Below are positions 15,303 through 26,247 of a stretch of 64,000 nucleotides of DNA, piece by piece; the first letter of the stretch is position 1; each line of letters starts with the position of its first letter. The translations under genes and the position numbers were made by a program. The notes under the pieces are model-generated. The model was not told the DNA's origin and ran no database searches. It saw only the letters and a list, made by a program, of their open reading frames with translations. The DNA is taken from NCBI GenBank assembly GCA_021832085.1, contig JAKBLM010000005.1, positions 87,162 to 151,161 on the forward strand, written 5' to 3'. Source of the stretch: Acidobacteriota bacterium. Lineage in GTDB: Bacteria > Acidobacteriota > Terriglobia > Acidiferrales > UBA7541.

Positions 15303-15379
15303 CGGGACGTGGCGCAGCCTGGTAGCGCGCACGCTTGGGGTGCGTGAGGTCGCTGGTTCAAATCCAGTCGTCCCGACCA
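15303..15379 (+). tRNA. tRNA-Pro (anticodon GGG)
   Basis: A 77-base cloverleaf. The acceptor arms CGGGACG / CGTCCCG pair perfectly, the discriminator is A, and CCA is encoded. The D arm contains AGCCTGGTAGC, the anticodon stem is CACGC / GCGTG around loop TTGGGGT (anticodon GGG), and the T arm is CTGGTTCAAATCCAG. A C1-G72 pair and a GGG anticodon identify proline. Confidence 0.95.
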
Positions 15380-15422
15380 TAAATTTTTCCCTCGCTCCCA
15401 CCCGCAAGTGACCGCACAGAGA

Positions 15423-16193
15423 ATGATGCTGCCGCAGGTACTGCTGACAAACGATGACGGTATCCAGGCCCCGGGTCTTTCGGCGCTGGCCGATGCGTTG
15501 GCGGAGATTGCCGAAGTGACTGTGGTGGCGCCGGCGGGCGAGCGCAGCGGTGCCTCGCATTCGATCAGCGTGCGGCGACCGGTGGCTTGCGAGCAGCTCG
15601 GCAAGCGGCGGTGGTCGGTCGACGGCACGCCGGCCGACACGGTGATCATTGCTCTGCACCGGTTGCTCGATCGCAAGCCGGACCTGGTGATTTCCGGGAT
15701 CAACCTGGGAGCAAACGTCGGGCAGAACGTGCACTATTCGGGCACGGTCGGCGCGGCGCTGGAGGCGACAGTCAACCGTGTGCCCGCCTTTGCGCTTTCC
15801 ATCGCGACGCGAAACGCGGAGTGCGACTACGCTCCCGCCGTACGGCTGGGCCGCGAACTGGCCCGGCTTCTTTTCGAAGAAGGACTTCCCGAAGGCGTCC
15901 TGTTGAACGTCAATGTGCCGGAATCGTGGAGTGGAGGTGTACGCTTCACGCGCCAGTCGGAGCGCATCACCCGGAATGTGTTGCGGGAAGAGCCCAGCGA
16001 GCGCGGACCGATTTTCTGGTTGCAGGAGGTCCAGGTGCTCGACTCGCTCGAGCCGGACAGCGACTACGCCGCGCTGCGGGCGGGCGCGGCAACCCTGACG
16101 CCGATCCAGGTGCGGCGCACGCACATCGCTTCGCTCAATCACCTTTCCCATCTGCCTGCGCGGCTGGAATCGCTGCTCGCCGCCATCCGCTGA
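15423..16193 (+). CDS. surE: 5'/3'-nucleotidase SurE
   Basis: About 256 residues. SurE hydrolyses nucleoside monophosphates (stationary-phase survival protein). The metal site is the opening LPQVLLTNDDGIQAPG, with the paired Asp residues. Then follow VVAPAGERSGASHSI, the nucleotide-pocket VDGTPADTV and SGINLGANVGQNVHYSGTVGAA, all diagnostic. The frame is open to a GTG at 15408, but the ATG at 15423 gives a more normal N-terminus; the ribosome site is weak for both. It lies just after tRNA-Pro and is convergent with the next gene. Confidence 0.95.
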   Translation: MMLPQVLLTNDDGIQAPGLSALADALAEIAEVTVVAPAGERSGASHSISVRRPVACEQLGKRRWSVDGTPADTVIIALHRLLDRKPDLVISGINLGANVGQNVHYSGTVGAALEATVNRVPAFALSIATRNAECDYAPAVRLGRELARLLFEEGLPEGVLLNVNVPESWSGGVRFTRQSERITRNVLREEPSERGPIFWLQEVQVLDSLEPDSDYAALRAGAATLTPIQVRRTHIASLNHLSHLPARLESLLAAIR

Positions 16194-16203
16194 CGGGTCC
16201 GGA

Positions 16204-17592
16204 TCAGCTGCCGTCATAGGGCTGTTTCAGCCAGTGCTTGGCCTGTTCGACGAGCTCCTCGTTGCTGTTCCCGTCGATCACTTCCTGGTAGCGCTGCTCG
16301 GCCAGTTTCCGCTGGCCGGCACGATCGTACATCTGGCCGGCATCGAGCCGGGAAAGAGCCGCCAGATCAGGCCTCGATTTCGCCAGACCGGCCACCTCGT
16401 CATAGGCGTGTGCGGCAGCGAGCCAATGGTGCTTGCTGCGCAGCAGATTGCCCAGGTTCAGCGGGGCGAGCCCCACATCTTCATGGCGGAACTTGCCCTG
16501 TTTTGCCAGTGCGATCAGTCGGCGATACGCCTCGATGGCCTCGGGGACTTCGCCGGCACTCCTCATGAGGCCAGCTTCCGAGAGCCCGTAGACGAAGCTG
16601 CGTGGAAAGTTGGTATAGAGCCAGGTAGCCAGGGCGAGCGCTTGTTTGTACTTGTGCTCGCGGGCGAGGAAGAGTGCGAGCGTCGTGCGTGCGTCGACGC
16701 TGGCCTCGCCGTCGGCATCGGCCGCTTCCCGAATCAGTTGCAGGCCCTTGCTTCTGCTGCCGTGAATTGTCACGACCAGAGCCGCCAGCTTCACCGGCCA
16801 GGGCAGACTGCCGACCACGTAGTTGTAAATACCGACGATCAGTTTCGCGTCGTTATAGTTCGGATCGATCTGAAGCACCCGCTTGGAATCGTCGTAGGCG
16901 CCCAGGCCGCTGCGGAGCGCGGCAAACCACTGCTTTCCGACCAGAGCCTCCTCGGCCGCGAGCAGGCCGCGCGTGACGCTTTGCGCGTAGAGGGCGTTCA
17001 CGTCTTCCGGGTTCTTTTCCAGCAGTTCGTGCTCGAGGGAAGCGGCGCGCTCGCGCAGCTCTTTGACCCGCGCGATCGCTTCCTCGTTGGGCTCGACCTT
17101 CTTCATGTGAACGAATTCGTTGCTCAGATAGAGCTGGGCGTCGAGCTTGCCTTCGCGGTGCAATTCCTGGAACAAGACCGCTTCGAGCAGGTGATTCACG
17201 GCAAAGGGGCTGTTGGGATACTTGGCAAGGGCCGCTTCGAACTCCTTGATCGCGTCCGCGTATTCCATGTTGTAGAAATGGTCGAAAGCCTCCTCGGTAG
17301 CCAGGTCGCGCGGCTGGACTCGGAAATGCGGCCCCGGGATCGTGACGAGCGCACGCTCGGCGTGCTGGGCTGCGGAATTCTCCTTTTCCTGTTTTTCCTG
17401 CTTTTGTGCCGGCGGCTCTTGCGCCGCCAAGCTCGCCGTCAACAGGCCGGCCAAAGCCAGAACCACGGTCGCCAGCGCCATCTGCGTCCACCAGCAAAGC
17501 TGTCGCCGGTGCATTCCCCCAGTGCCGGAGTTCGGATCCGTCTCTACCACTATTCCTCCGCGAAACCAGATCCCCTTGCCCATTGTTACCAT
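16204..17592 (-). CDS. Exported TPR-repeat protein
   Basis: Up to 462 residues; the start may be ATG 17592 or ATG 17514 (MHRRQLCWW). Either way a membrane or signal segment ALATVVLALAGLLTASLAAQ precedes a Gln/Glu/Lys-rich linker (QKQEKQEKENSAAQ). The rest is helical with TPR features: FDHFYNMEYADAIKEFEAAL, DDSKRVLQIDPNYNDAKL, KYKQALALATWLYTNFP and AEQRYQEVID near the end. It is probably a periplasmic tetratricopeptide protein; the partner is unknown. It converges with surE, with stops about ten bases apart. Confidence 0.82.
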   Translation of the reverse strand: MVTMGKGIWFRGGIVVETDPNSGTGGMHRRQLCWWTQMALATVVLALAGLLTASLAAQEPPAQKQEKQEKENSAAQHAERALVTIPGPHFRVQPRDLATEEAFDHFYNMEYADAIKEFEAALAKYPNSPFAVNHLLEAVLFQELHREGKLDAQLYLSNEFVHMKKVEPNEEAIARVKELRERAASLEHELLEKNPEDVNALYAQSVTRGLLAAEEALVGKQWFAALRSGLGAYDDSKRVLQIDPNYNDAKLIVGIYNYVVGSLPWPVKLAALVVTIHGSRSKGLQLIREAADADGEASVDARTTLALFLAREHKYKQALALATWLYTNFPRSFVYGLSEAGLMRSAGEVPEAIEAYRRLIALAKQGKFRHEDVGLAPLNLGNLLRSKHHWLAAAHAYDEVAGLAKSRPDLAALSRLDAGQMYDRAGQRKLAEQRYQEVIDGNSNEELVEQAKHWLKQPYDGS

Positions 17593-17866
17593 ATTCCCGG
17601 GCTAACCCGGCAACCCACAAACGGCGCGGAACGAACAGAAGACCTTTGAGTATTCGGTTACCGTTTAGTACATACCTTCAGTCGAAGGCCAGCAGTCGCC
17701 GAATCCTGGCTAAAGCCTGTATTCAGAGTGGGAAATGAGTCGTATGCCGCCGATGCCAGGCGCCGACGGCTATTGGCTTTTGGGTACTGGACCTTACCAT
17801 CCGAGTAAATTTTTCTCTCCCCCCGGCCTTTCTTTCTTGGATAGAATGACGATGGTTGGAGAAGCC

Positions 17867-18475
17867 ATGGCCCGTTGTCTCTATTGCGGTAGTGATGTCA
17901 GCGAGAACGCGCTTTACTGCCGCAAGTGCATGGTGCCGATCGCGCCTGCTCCGCGGCGCCGACGGCCTGGCACGCTCTCTCTTTTCCTTGGCGTCTCGCT
18001 GCTGTTTGGCTCCCCTTGCGCGTGGGTGATCGCCGGCCAGGTCCGCAACAAGATCGGCAAGGCGGTCCAGGCCCGCGCCACCGTTCACGCCGCTTCGCTT
18101 CACGGTGTTCGGGCAGTCAATCAGGCTGTGGCGCTCATTCGCCGATGCGGTCAGCCTAGTCGCGACGTCTCGACGGCCTACAACAACCCGCGGCCACCGA
18201 TCCCGTTCCGGGTGATCTCCTACGGCAGCCAGCATCTCGAGTTCGCCTTCGTTCCAGGCGGCGGCGCGAAGATCGGCGATCCTCCGCCCTACGTCTGGAA
18301 ACTTTCCGGCATTCTCGATACTACTACCAATCAGCGGATCACTCCGGCCCAGGCGGCTGAGCGCATGGCTTGCGTCGCGCCGGCGCTGGAGCCCGGCAGC
18401 ACGCCGGGTCCGGCCTCGGTGGCCGACTCGGAGCCACCGGCTGGTGCTCCGGCCGCGGGCGTGCCAAACCCGTAG
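17867..18475 (+). CDS. Zinc-ribbon membrane protein of unknown function
   Basis: 202 residues from ATG 17867, which has GGAGA four bases before AGCC-ATG; the longer frame from 17735 lacks these signals. A zinc ribbon opens the protein: CLYCGSDVSENALYCRKC (two CxxC). A basic PRRRRPG is followed by one membrane helix (LFLGVSLLFGSPCAWVIAG), then an outer domain of about 110 residues. The end is Pro/Ala-rich (EPPAGAPAAGVPNP). The layout, cytoplasmic ribbon plus one helix plus external domain, suggests a small sensory or scaffold membrane protein. I do not recognise the outer domain. Confidence 0.72.
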   Translation: MARCLYCGSDVSENALYCRKCMVPIAPAPRRRRPGTLSLFLGVSLLFGSPCAWVIAGQVRNKIGKAVQARATVHAASLHGVRAVNQAVALIRRCGQPSRDVSTAYNNPRPPIPFRVISYGSQHLEFAFVPGGGAKIGDPPPYVWKLSGILDTTTNQRITPAQAAERMACVAPALEPGSTPGPASVADSEPPAGAPAAGVPNP

Positions 18476-18544
18476 CCCGTCTTTTCCCTCGCCGTTCCCC
18501 GGTTTCCTGACGAACCCGCAGCGGTTGAGCCGCGACACGGCATT

Positions 18545-18573
18545 CCTATTGACTGTCCACAGGAAAGCTGCTA
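18545..18573 (+). promoter_or_regulatory. Possible promoter of the PadR-ADOP pair
   Basis: TTGACT followed after 17 bases by TAGCGT. The -35 is 5/6, the -10 is weak (3/6). The start codon at 18607 follows AGGAG. PadR regulators usually bind their own promoter region. Confidence 0.35.
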
Positions 18574-18606
18574 GCGTCGACCTGTTGCGGTTCTATAGGA
18601 GACCTC

Positions 18607-18951
18607 GTGGGTGAATCCAAAACCGAATTGCTGATGGGCACGCTCGACCTGCTGATCCTGAAAACCCTTGACAGTCTCGGCTCGATGCACGGCTACGGCG
18701 TGGCGCGGCGGATCGAACAGGTTTCCGGCGACCTGCTCGAACTGAATCACGGCACCGTCTATCCGGCGCTGCTGCGGCTTGAGCAGAAAGGCTGGATCAG
18801 CTCACGCTGGGGCACGTCGGAAAACAATCGCCGCGCGCGGTTCTATTCGCTGACCGCGGTGGGGCGGCGCGCACTGGCACGCGAGGCAAAGGACTGGCGG
18901 CGGATGGCGGCCTTCATCGGCCGTGTGCTCGAAGGCACCGAAGGAGCTTGA
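18607..18951 (+). CDS. PadR-family transcriptional regulator
   Basis: 114 residues, GTG start after TATAGGAGACCTC. The winged helix is complete: LLMGTLDLLILKTL, MHGYGVARRIEQVSGDLLELNHGTVYPALLRLEQKGWISS, RRARFYSLTAVGRRAL (read in consecutive parts). It is of the short PadR-s1 type that accompanies ADOP permeases in Acidobacteriota. It immediately precedes the permease, with the stop three bases before its ATG, so it probably represses the pair. Confidence 0.92.
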   Translation: MGESKTELLMGTLDLLILKTLDSLGSMHGYGVARRIEQVSGDLLELNHGTVYPALLRLEQKGWISSRWGTSENNRRARFYSLTAVGRRALAREAKDWRRMAAFIGRVLEGTEGA

Positions 18952-18953
18952 AG

Positions 18954-21593
<2,640 letters not shown>

Positions 21594-21603
21594 CGCCTTT
21601 CCC

Positions 21604-21620
21604 CGGCGGTTGGACCGCCG
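21604..21620 (+). terminator. Short GC hairpin after the ADOP gene
   Basis: CGGCGGT-TGG-ACCGCCG, a seven-pair stem with a three-base loop, ten bases after the permease stop. No U run follows directly, so intrinsic termination is uncertain. Confidence 0.4.
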
Positions 21621-21654
21621 CGCTTCGGGTCTTTCGCCGGCCGCGTATCTGACG

Positions 21655-21660
21655 TAAAAT
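21655..21660 (+). promoter_or_regulatory. Possible -10 element of a near-leaderless acyl-CoA dehydrogenase transcript
   Basis: TAAAAT (5/6) ends ten bases before the ATG at 21671, and there is no Shine-Dalgarno sequence in between. This is the arrangement expected for leaderless mRNA. The -35 region is weak. Confidence 0.3.
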
Positions 21661-21670
21661 TCCGCCCCTC

Positions 21671-22831
21671 ATGGCTCCCGGGGGAAAAGAAGAACATTGG
21701 GCGATTCGCGACGGTGTGCGCAAGCTGTGTCGCGACTTTCCCGATGCGTATTGGCGCCGGCTCGATCGCGAAGAGGAATATCCGAGGGCTTTTGTCGATG
21801 CGCTGGCCGCGGCGGGCTACCTCGCCGCGCTGATTCCGGAAGAGTATGGCGGCAGCGGGCTCGGCGTCACCGAAGCGGGCATCATCCTGGAAGAGATCAA
21901 CCGCTCGGGCGGGAACGCGGCCGCCTGCCACGCACAGATGTACGTGATGGGCACGCTGCTGCGCCACGCGAGCGAGCAACAGAAACGCCGTTACCTGCCG
22001 CCGATCGCGCGCGGCGAGTTGCGCCTGCAGGCCTTCGCCGTCACCGAGCCGAATTCCGGCTCGGAAACCACGCGCCTGGAAACGCGCGCCGAACGCCGCG
22101 GCGACCGCTACGTGGTGAACGGCCAGAAGATCTTTATCTCGCGCGTGCGGCAATCGGACCTGCTGCTCCTGCTCGCGCGCACCACGCCCTACGAAGAACT
22201 CGAGGACAAAACGCAGGGGCTTTCCGTGTTTCTGGTGGATTTAAGAGAGGTGCGGGGCAAGCTGCAGGTGCAGCCGCTCGAAACGATGATGAACCACCAC
22301 ACCAACGTGCTCTATTTCGAGGACGTCGAGATTCCCGCAGAAAACCTGATCGGCAAGGAAGGTCGCGGATTCCGCTACATCATCGACGGCTGGAACGCCG
22401 AGCGCATCCTGATCGCCTCGGAGGCGATCGGCGACGGCCGCTGGTTCGTCGATCGCGCCACGGCCTATGCGCGCGAGCGAGTCGTCTTCGGGCGGCCGAT
22501 CGGTGCAAACCAAGGCGTGCAATTTCCCATTGCGCAGGCCTACGCGCGAATCGAGAGCGCCGATTTAATGCGCTTCGAGGCGGCGTGGCGATTCGACGCT
22601 GGGGCGACATGCGGCGCGCAGGCGAACATGGCCAAGCTGCTCGCCTCGCAGGCGTCGTGGGAAGCGGCGAACGTGTGCCTCGATACGCACGGCGGCTACG
22701 GCTTCGCCCGCGATTACGACGTCGAACGCAAATTCCGCGAAACCCGCCTCTACACCGTCGCTCCGGTCAGCAACAACCTGATCCTTGCTTTCCTCGGCCA
22801 CAACATCCTCGGCCTGCCGCGGTCTTATTAG
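21671..22831 (+). CDS. Acyl-CoA dehydrogenase family protein
   Basis: 386 residues. FAD-dependent alpha,beta-dehydrogenation of an acyl-CoA. The N-terminal helices give LIPEEYGGSGLG; the FAD/substrate middle domain gives QAFAVTEPNSGSE and GQKIFISRV; then EVRGKLQVQPLETMMNHHTNVLYFEDVEIP and RERVVFGRPIGANQGVQF. The usual catalytic Glu near the C-terminus (in YEGTNEI of short/medium-chain enzymes) is replaced by APVSNNL. A Glu in helix G (NAERILIASEAIG) is at the position used by isovaleryl- and long-chain enzymes. The substrate is therefore probably branched or long. Its stop overlaps that of convergent uspA. Confidence 0.9.
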   Translation: MAPGGKEEHWAIRDGVRKLCRDFPDAYWRRLDREEEYPRAFVDALAAAGYLAALIPEEYGGSGLGVTEAGIILEEINRSGGNAAACHAQMYVMGTLLRHASEQQKRRYLPPIARGELRLQAFAVTEPNSGSETTRLETRAERRGDRYVVNGQKIFISRVRQSDLLLLLARTTPYEELEDKTQGLSVFLVDLREVRGKLQVQPLETMMNHHTNVLYFEDVEIPAENLIGKEGRGFRYIIDGWNAERILIASEAIGDGRWFVDRATAYARERVVFGRPIGANQGVQFPIAQAYARIESADLMRFEAAWRFDAGATCGAQANMAKLLASQASWEAANVCLDTHGGYGFARDYDVERKFRETRLYTVAPVSNNLILAFLGHNILGLPRSY

Positions 22832-23265
22832 CTCGACGCGCGGATGATTTCGACTGAGCAGGGGGCGTGGCGGGCGATGGCAAGCGAGACGCTGCCGAGC
22901 ATGAATCGCTCGAGACCGCCGCGGCCGTGTGAGCCGACGACGATCCGATCCGCATGCCATTCGGCGGCGGCCTGAAGGATCAAGTTGCGAGCTTCTCCCT
23001 CCTCCAGCCGCGAAGAAGTGCGGAATCCCGCGCCGCGCAATTCGCTTTCGGCGCGTTCGAGCATGGCTTCGGCGGCCCTGCGTTCGCCTTCCACAAGATG
23101 CTCGATTGCGGCGGGATCGAGCGCGGTCATGCCCGCGAAGGGCGAGAGCAGGTCGAGTGCGTGGAAGAGCAGCACTTCGCAATCGGCGGGTTTGTACTGG
23201 GCTTTTACAGCTTCCACAGCTACCCGCGAGCAGCGGGACTGGTCGATTGCCAGGAGGAGCTTCAT
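22828..23265 (-). CDS. Universal stress protein (UspA family)
   Basis: 145 residues, a single Usp domain. It opens MKLLLAIDQSRCSRVAVEAV, with the nucleotide-facing Asp, and ends with the ATP-binding loop VVGSHGRGGLERFMLGSVS (G-x2-G-x9-G-S), so it is of the ATP-binding Usp class. Such proteins act in survival under starvation or low oxygen. Neighbouring UspA, cytochrome c, nitroreductase and, 5 kb on, a CBS protein suggest a redox-stress neighbourhood (inference). Confidence 0.92.
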   Translation of the reverse strand: MKLLLAIDQSRCSRVAVEAVKAQYKPADCEVLLFHALDLLSPFAGMTALDPAAIEHLVEGERRAAEAMLERAESELRGAGFRTSSRLEEGEARNLILQAAAEWHADRIVVGSHGRGGLERFMLGSVSLAIARHAPCSVEIIRASS

Positions 23266-23539
23266 CTGCTTCTGCTTTCTTTAATGGAATTTTATGCCAG
23301 TTACCCGGCGAAGGAGCCGGTTTTTTTCGCGGGCCAGGCAGGGGTATTCGAGCGCAGGAATGCCGCTGCAAGGGCCACCGGACGGCGCCGACTTCCCACC
23401 CCTAACTGCGACCACCCCTGAGCAGAAATCGCAAATGGAACCACACGCAAACGGCCTCTTCGTCATCACACAATAAGGGTGGCTTCGAGGTGCGCCACTC
23501 CACCTGCGAAAACTCGGTCCAGATTGGGGAGGGATCGAA

Positions 23540-24247
23540 ATGACACGAAAAATGGTGATCGCCGGATTGTACGTTGCCGCGGCCGGTCTGCTTCTCGCCA
23601 TGGGGGCTGCAGCACATTATTCCAATAACGGCGAAAATCAACCGGTAGCGTTGCCTGGCGCCGTCGCGACGGGCCGGGCGATGACAGTCGGGCAAATGGG
23701 CCAGGGCATGATGCAGCAGAACCAGAACATGATGGACGCCCGCGAGAGGATGCGCCGGCTGGTCGACGAGCTGCGTGAAAACCAAGGGGCCATGGAAAAG
23801 GCCCGCAATTTCCGCAAAATCAAGCCGCTGCTCAAGCAAAACGGGGAGTTGCTTGGTCGGTTGAGCGGCGAGATGGGGCGCGCGTGGGGAATGCAGGGCT
23901 CGATGAAGGGCAGCATGGGCAGCCGAATGGCGCCGACAAAAACGGCGCAGAGCCAGGCGGCCGCAGCGGCTTCCCGGTCGAAGGCAAGCAGTGCGGCACA
24001 TACGCGCTTGGTGGCGGAGGGGAAACAGGTCTTCCAGGCCGCCGGCTGCATCGTCTGCCACGGCAATGACGGCATCGGCACGGCCGCCGCGCCGTCACTC
24101 ATCAACATCGGCAAGAAATTCTCTGGCCAGCAACTGGCCGAACTGATTCGCCATCCCGCGACACCGAGGATGCCCGCATTCTCCATGTCAGCGATGCCGG
24201 ACACCAAGCTCGAAGCCGTCATCGCGTATCTGCAGACGCTGCGCTAA
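23540..24247 (+). CDS. Exported c-type cytochrome with a Met-rich N-terminal region
   Basis: 235 residues. A signal/anchor segment IAGLYVAAAGLLLAMGAAA is followed by a Met- and Gln-rich stretch (VGQMGQGMMQQNQNMMDA), a charged helical region and an Ala/Ser/Lys linker. The C-terminal class I cytochrome domain has the haem site CIVCH within FQAAGCIVCHGNDGIGT and the likely Met axial ligand in TPRMPAFS. It probably carries electrons in the periplasm. The Met-rich part could bind copper, but no classical Cu motif is seen. There is no oxidase gene nearby. Confidence 0.85.
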   Translation: MTRKMVIAGLYVAAAGLLLAMGAAAHYSNNGENQPVALPGAVATGRAMTVGQMGQGMMQQNQNMMDARERMRRLVDELRENQGAMEKARNFRKIKPLLKQNGELLGRLSGEMGRAWGMQGSMKGSMGSRMAPTKTAQSQAAAAASRSKASSAAHTRLVAEGKQVFQAAGCIVCHGNDGIGTAAAPSLINIGKKFSGQQLAELIRHPATPRMPAFSMSAMPDTKLEAVIAYLQTLR

Positions 24248-24589
24248 GCGGTCCGAACGCCGGGAAAACCGGGATGCGAGCTATGGCCGTCGCAGCACTT
24301 TCCGCCAGGCCAGCAAACGAAGGGGCGCAGCATCCTGCGTGCCTTTCCGGCCCTGTTTTGGCAATCTTCGCAAGGCGATAGCGTGGCCGGAGCTGAGCGC
24401 GAGCGGCGCAAAAACTCCTCATCGGCAGCGCGAAATCACCCAACTCCCGACGGCTTTTTCGCTCTGTCGCCATGCCCGTCTGGTAACCTCAATCAGCGGC
24501 AAGAACTTAGCCTACTGGTGCGCCTGCAGCGGCTGGCAGGCGCGATGCAGGATTGCGAGTGGCGGAGAAAAGCAGGAGGAGTGTGGGCC
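24248..24589. other. Intergenic stretch without a convincing gene
   Basis: These 342 bases lie between the cytochrome and the nitroreductase. A frame runs through to the nitroreductase (24383 on), but its translation is compositionally unlike a protein and lacks a ribosome site. No terminator or RNA gene was recognised. Confidence 0.5.
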
Positions 24590-25150
24590 ATGGAATTCAT
24601 GGACGTGTTGAAAAAGCGCCGGGCGGTTCGCGAATATACGGATGCCCGGATCGAGGCAGTGACGGTGGAGCAGATCATCAAGGCCGCCACCTTGGCGCCC
24701 AGCGCGGTGAACGAGCAGCCGTGGGCCTTTGCCGCGCTGCTCGACCGCAAGAGGATCGATGAGTACGGCCGGCGCGCGAAAAGCTGGCTGCTCGAAAATT
24801 TCTCGCAGACCGGATATGACGAGTCGCTGCGGGAGATGCTCGTCGACCCGAGCTACGCGCTCTTCTACCACGCCCCGGCGCTGGTGTTGGTGCTGGCAAA
24901 GCGGGCCGGGCGGCAGGCGGCCGAGGACTGCTGCCTGGCGGCGGAAAACCTGCTGCTGGCGGCGCGGGAGGAAGGAATCGGCTCGTGCTGGATCGGAATG
25001 GCCCGGCCGTGGCTGAACCTTCCCGAGATCAAGAAGGAACTCGGGCTGCCGGAGGAATGCGAAGTGGTCGCGCCAATCGTGCTCGGCTTCGCGAAGACCT
25101 GGCCGGAGCCTTCGGTGCGCAGTGCGCCGGAAATCTATTGGTTGGGATGA
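24590..25150 (+). CDS. Nitroreductase family protein (FMN-dependent)
   Basis: 186 residues from ATG 24590, nine bases after AGGAGGA; a longer frame from 24383 was rejected. The FMN-binding opening is MDVLKKRRAVREYTD, then ATLAPSAVNEQPWAF. The middle helix EDCCLAAENLLLAAREEGIGSCWIG and LPEECEVVAPIVLGF are family typical. These enzymes reduce nitro groups, quinones or flavins with NAD(P)H. The physiological substrate is not indicated. The next gene begins 18 bases later on the same strand, so they may be co-transcribed. Confidence 0.9.
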   Translation: MEFMDVLKKRRAVREYTDARIEAVTVEQIIKAATLAPSAVNEQPWAFAALLDRKRIDEYGRRAKSWLLENFSQTGYDESLREMLVDPSYALFYHAPALVLVLAKRAGRQAAEDCCLAAENLLLAAREEGIGSCWIGMARPWLNLPEIKKELGLPEECEVVAPIVLGFAKTWPEPSVRSAPEIYWLG

Positions 25151-25168
25151 GACGCGAAAACGACGGCG

Positions 25169-26167
25169 ATGGAGACCGAAGCTTTGCGGCTGGCGCTTGT
25201 GGGCGACTGCATGTTCGGGCGGCTGGTGAACGAGGCGCTGGAGCATGCGGCGCCCGAATTCCCATGGGGCGATACGCTGCCGCTTCTCAAGGCGGCGGAC
25301 TGGCGCTTCTGCAATCTCGAATGCGTGATCGCCGATGGTGGCGCGCCGTGGTCGGCCTATCCCAAAGCATTCCATTTTCGCTCGGCGGCAAAGAATGTCG
25401 CCGTGCTCGGCGCCGCGCGGATCGACGCGGTTTCCCTGGCCAATAACCACGTTCTCGATTACGGCTACGACGCCTTGGTCGAAATGCTCGAAATCCTCGA
25501 CGGCGCCGAGATCCTTCATGCCGGAGCGGGCCGGAATTTTGAAGAAGCTTCGCGGATGGCGACGGCCGAAGTGCGGGGCCGGAAGCTGGGCCTGCTGGCG
25601 TTCACCGACAACGAGCCGGAATGGGAGGCGAGCGCGGACCGGCCCGGCATTTTCTACGTGCCGGTCGAACCGGAGGACCCGCGGGCCGCGCAGTTGCTCG
25701 AGAGCGTGCGCAGCGATGCGGCTGCCGTGGACCTGCTGATCGTCTCGGCGCACTGGGGACCGAACTGGGGCTATGCGCCGCCGGAAGAGCACGTCCGCTT
25801 CGCTCACGCCCTGGTGGAGGCGGGAGCCGGCGTCGTCTTCGGCCATTCGAGCCACGTATTCCGGGGCGTCGAATTCTACCGGGATCGTCCAATCATTTAT
25901 GGAGCCGGAGATTTCATCGACGATTACGCTGTTGACGAGGTCGAACGGAACGACGAATCGTTCATTTTCGTGTTGGAAACCGAAGACGGGACTCCGCGAG
26001 GGCTGCGGCTCCATCCCACCGTAATTCGCAATTTTCAAGCGCGGCAGGCCAGCAGGACCGAAGGGAAGCGAATCGCCGGGAAAATGCGGCAGCTCTGCCG
26101 CGCGTTCCACACGCCGGCCAACTGGAGCGACCAGGGCCACCTGGCCCTCGGCACAATGGGCGAATGA
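25169..26167 (+). CDS. CapA-family metallophosphoesterase-like protein
   Basis: 332 residues. The fold of poly-gamma-glutamate synthesis protein CapA: LALVGDCMFG at the N-terminus, FCNLECVIAD, SLANNHVLDYG, then DLLIVSAHWGPNWGYAPPEEHVRFAHALVEAG and GHSSHVFRGVEFYRDRPIIYGAGDFIDDY (quoted in parts). The Asp/Asn/His residues in these segments form the two-metal site. There is no signal peptide and no capBC genes, so poly-gamma-glutamate synthesis is unlikely; stand-alone CapA homologues have unknown substrates. Confidence 0.87.
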   Translation: METEALRLALVGDCMFGRLVNEALEHAAPEFPWGDTLPLLKAADWRFCNLECVIADGGAPWSAYPKAFHFRSAAKNVAVLGAARIDAVSLANNHVLDYGYDALVEMLEILDGAEILHAGAGRNFEEASRMATAEVRGRKLGLLAFTDNEPEWEASADRPGIFYVPVEPEDPRAAQLLESVRSDAAAVDLLIVSAHWGPNWGYAPPEEHVRFAHALVEAGAGVVFGHSSHVFRGVEFYRDRPIIYGAGDFIDDYAVDEVERNDESFIFVLETEDGTPRGLRLHPTVIRNFQARQASRTEGKRIAGKMRQLCRAFHTPANWSDQGHLALGTMGE

Positions 26168-26184
26168 GGGCGTTTCGGAACAGT

Positions 26185-26228
26185 CGTGCGGACCGCCATC
26201 CAGTCAGCGGCCCGCACGCTTTCCGTTT
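26185..26228 (+). terminator. Rho-independent-like terminator after the capA-like gene
   Basis: CGTGCGG-A-CCGC pairs with GCGG-C-CCGCACG (eleven pairs with one mismatch) around a ten-base loop and is followed by CTTTCCGTTT. It begins 18 bases after the stop. Confidence 0.55.
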
Positions 26229-26247
26229 CGCTGCGCCGTCCCGGACG

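Noticed and set aside
15084..16217. A 377-codon minus-strand frame across the tRNA-Pro and surE
   Set aside because: It crosses a tRNA and lies opposite a well supported gene.
24512..26140. A 542-codon minus-strand frame over the nitroreductase and CapA-like genes
   Set aside because: Both genes on the plus strand have clear motifs; the minus frame is Arg/Pro/His-rich and motif-free.
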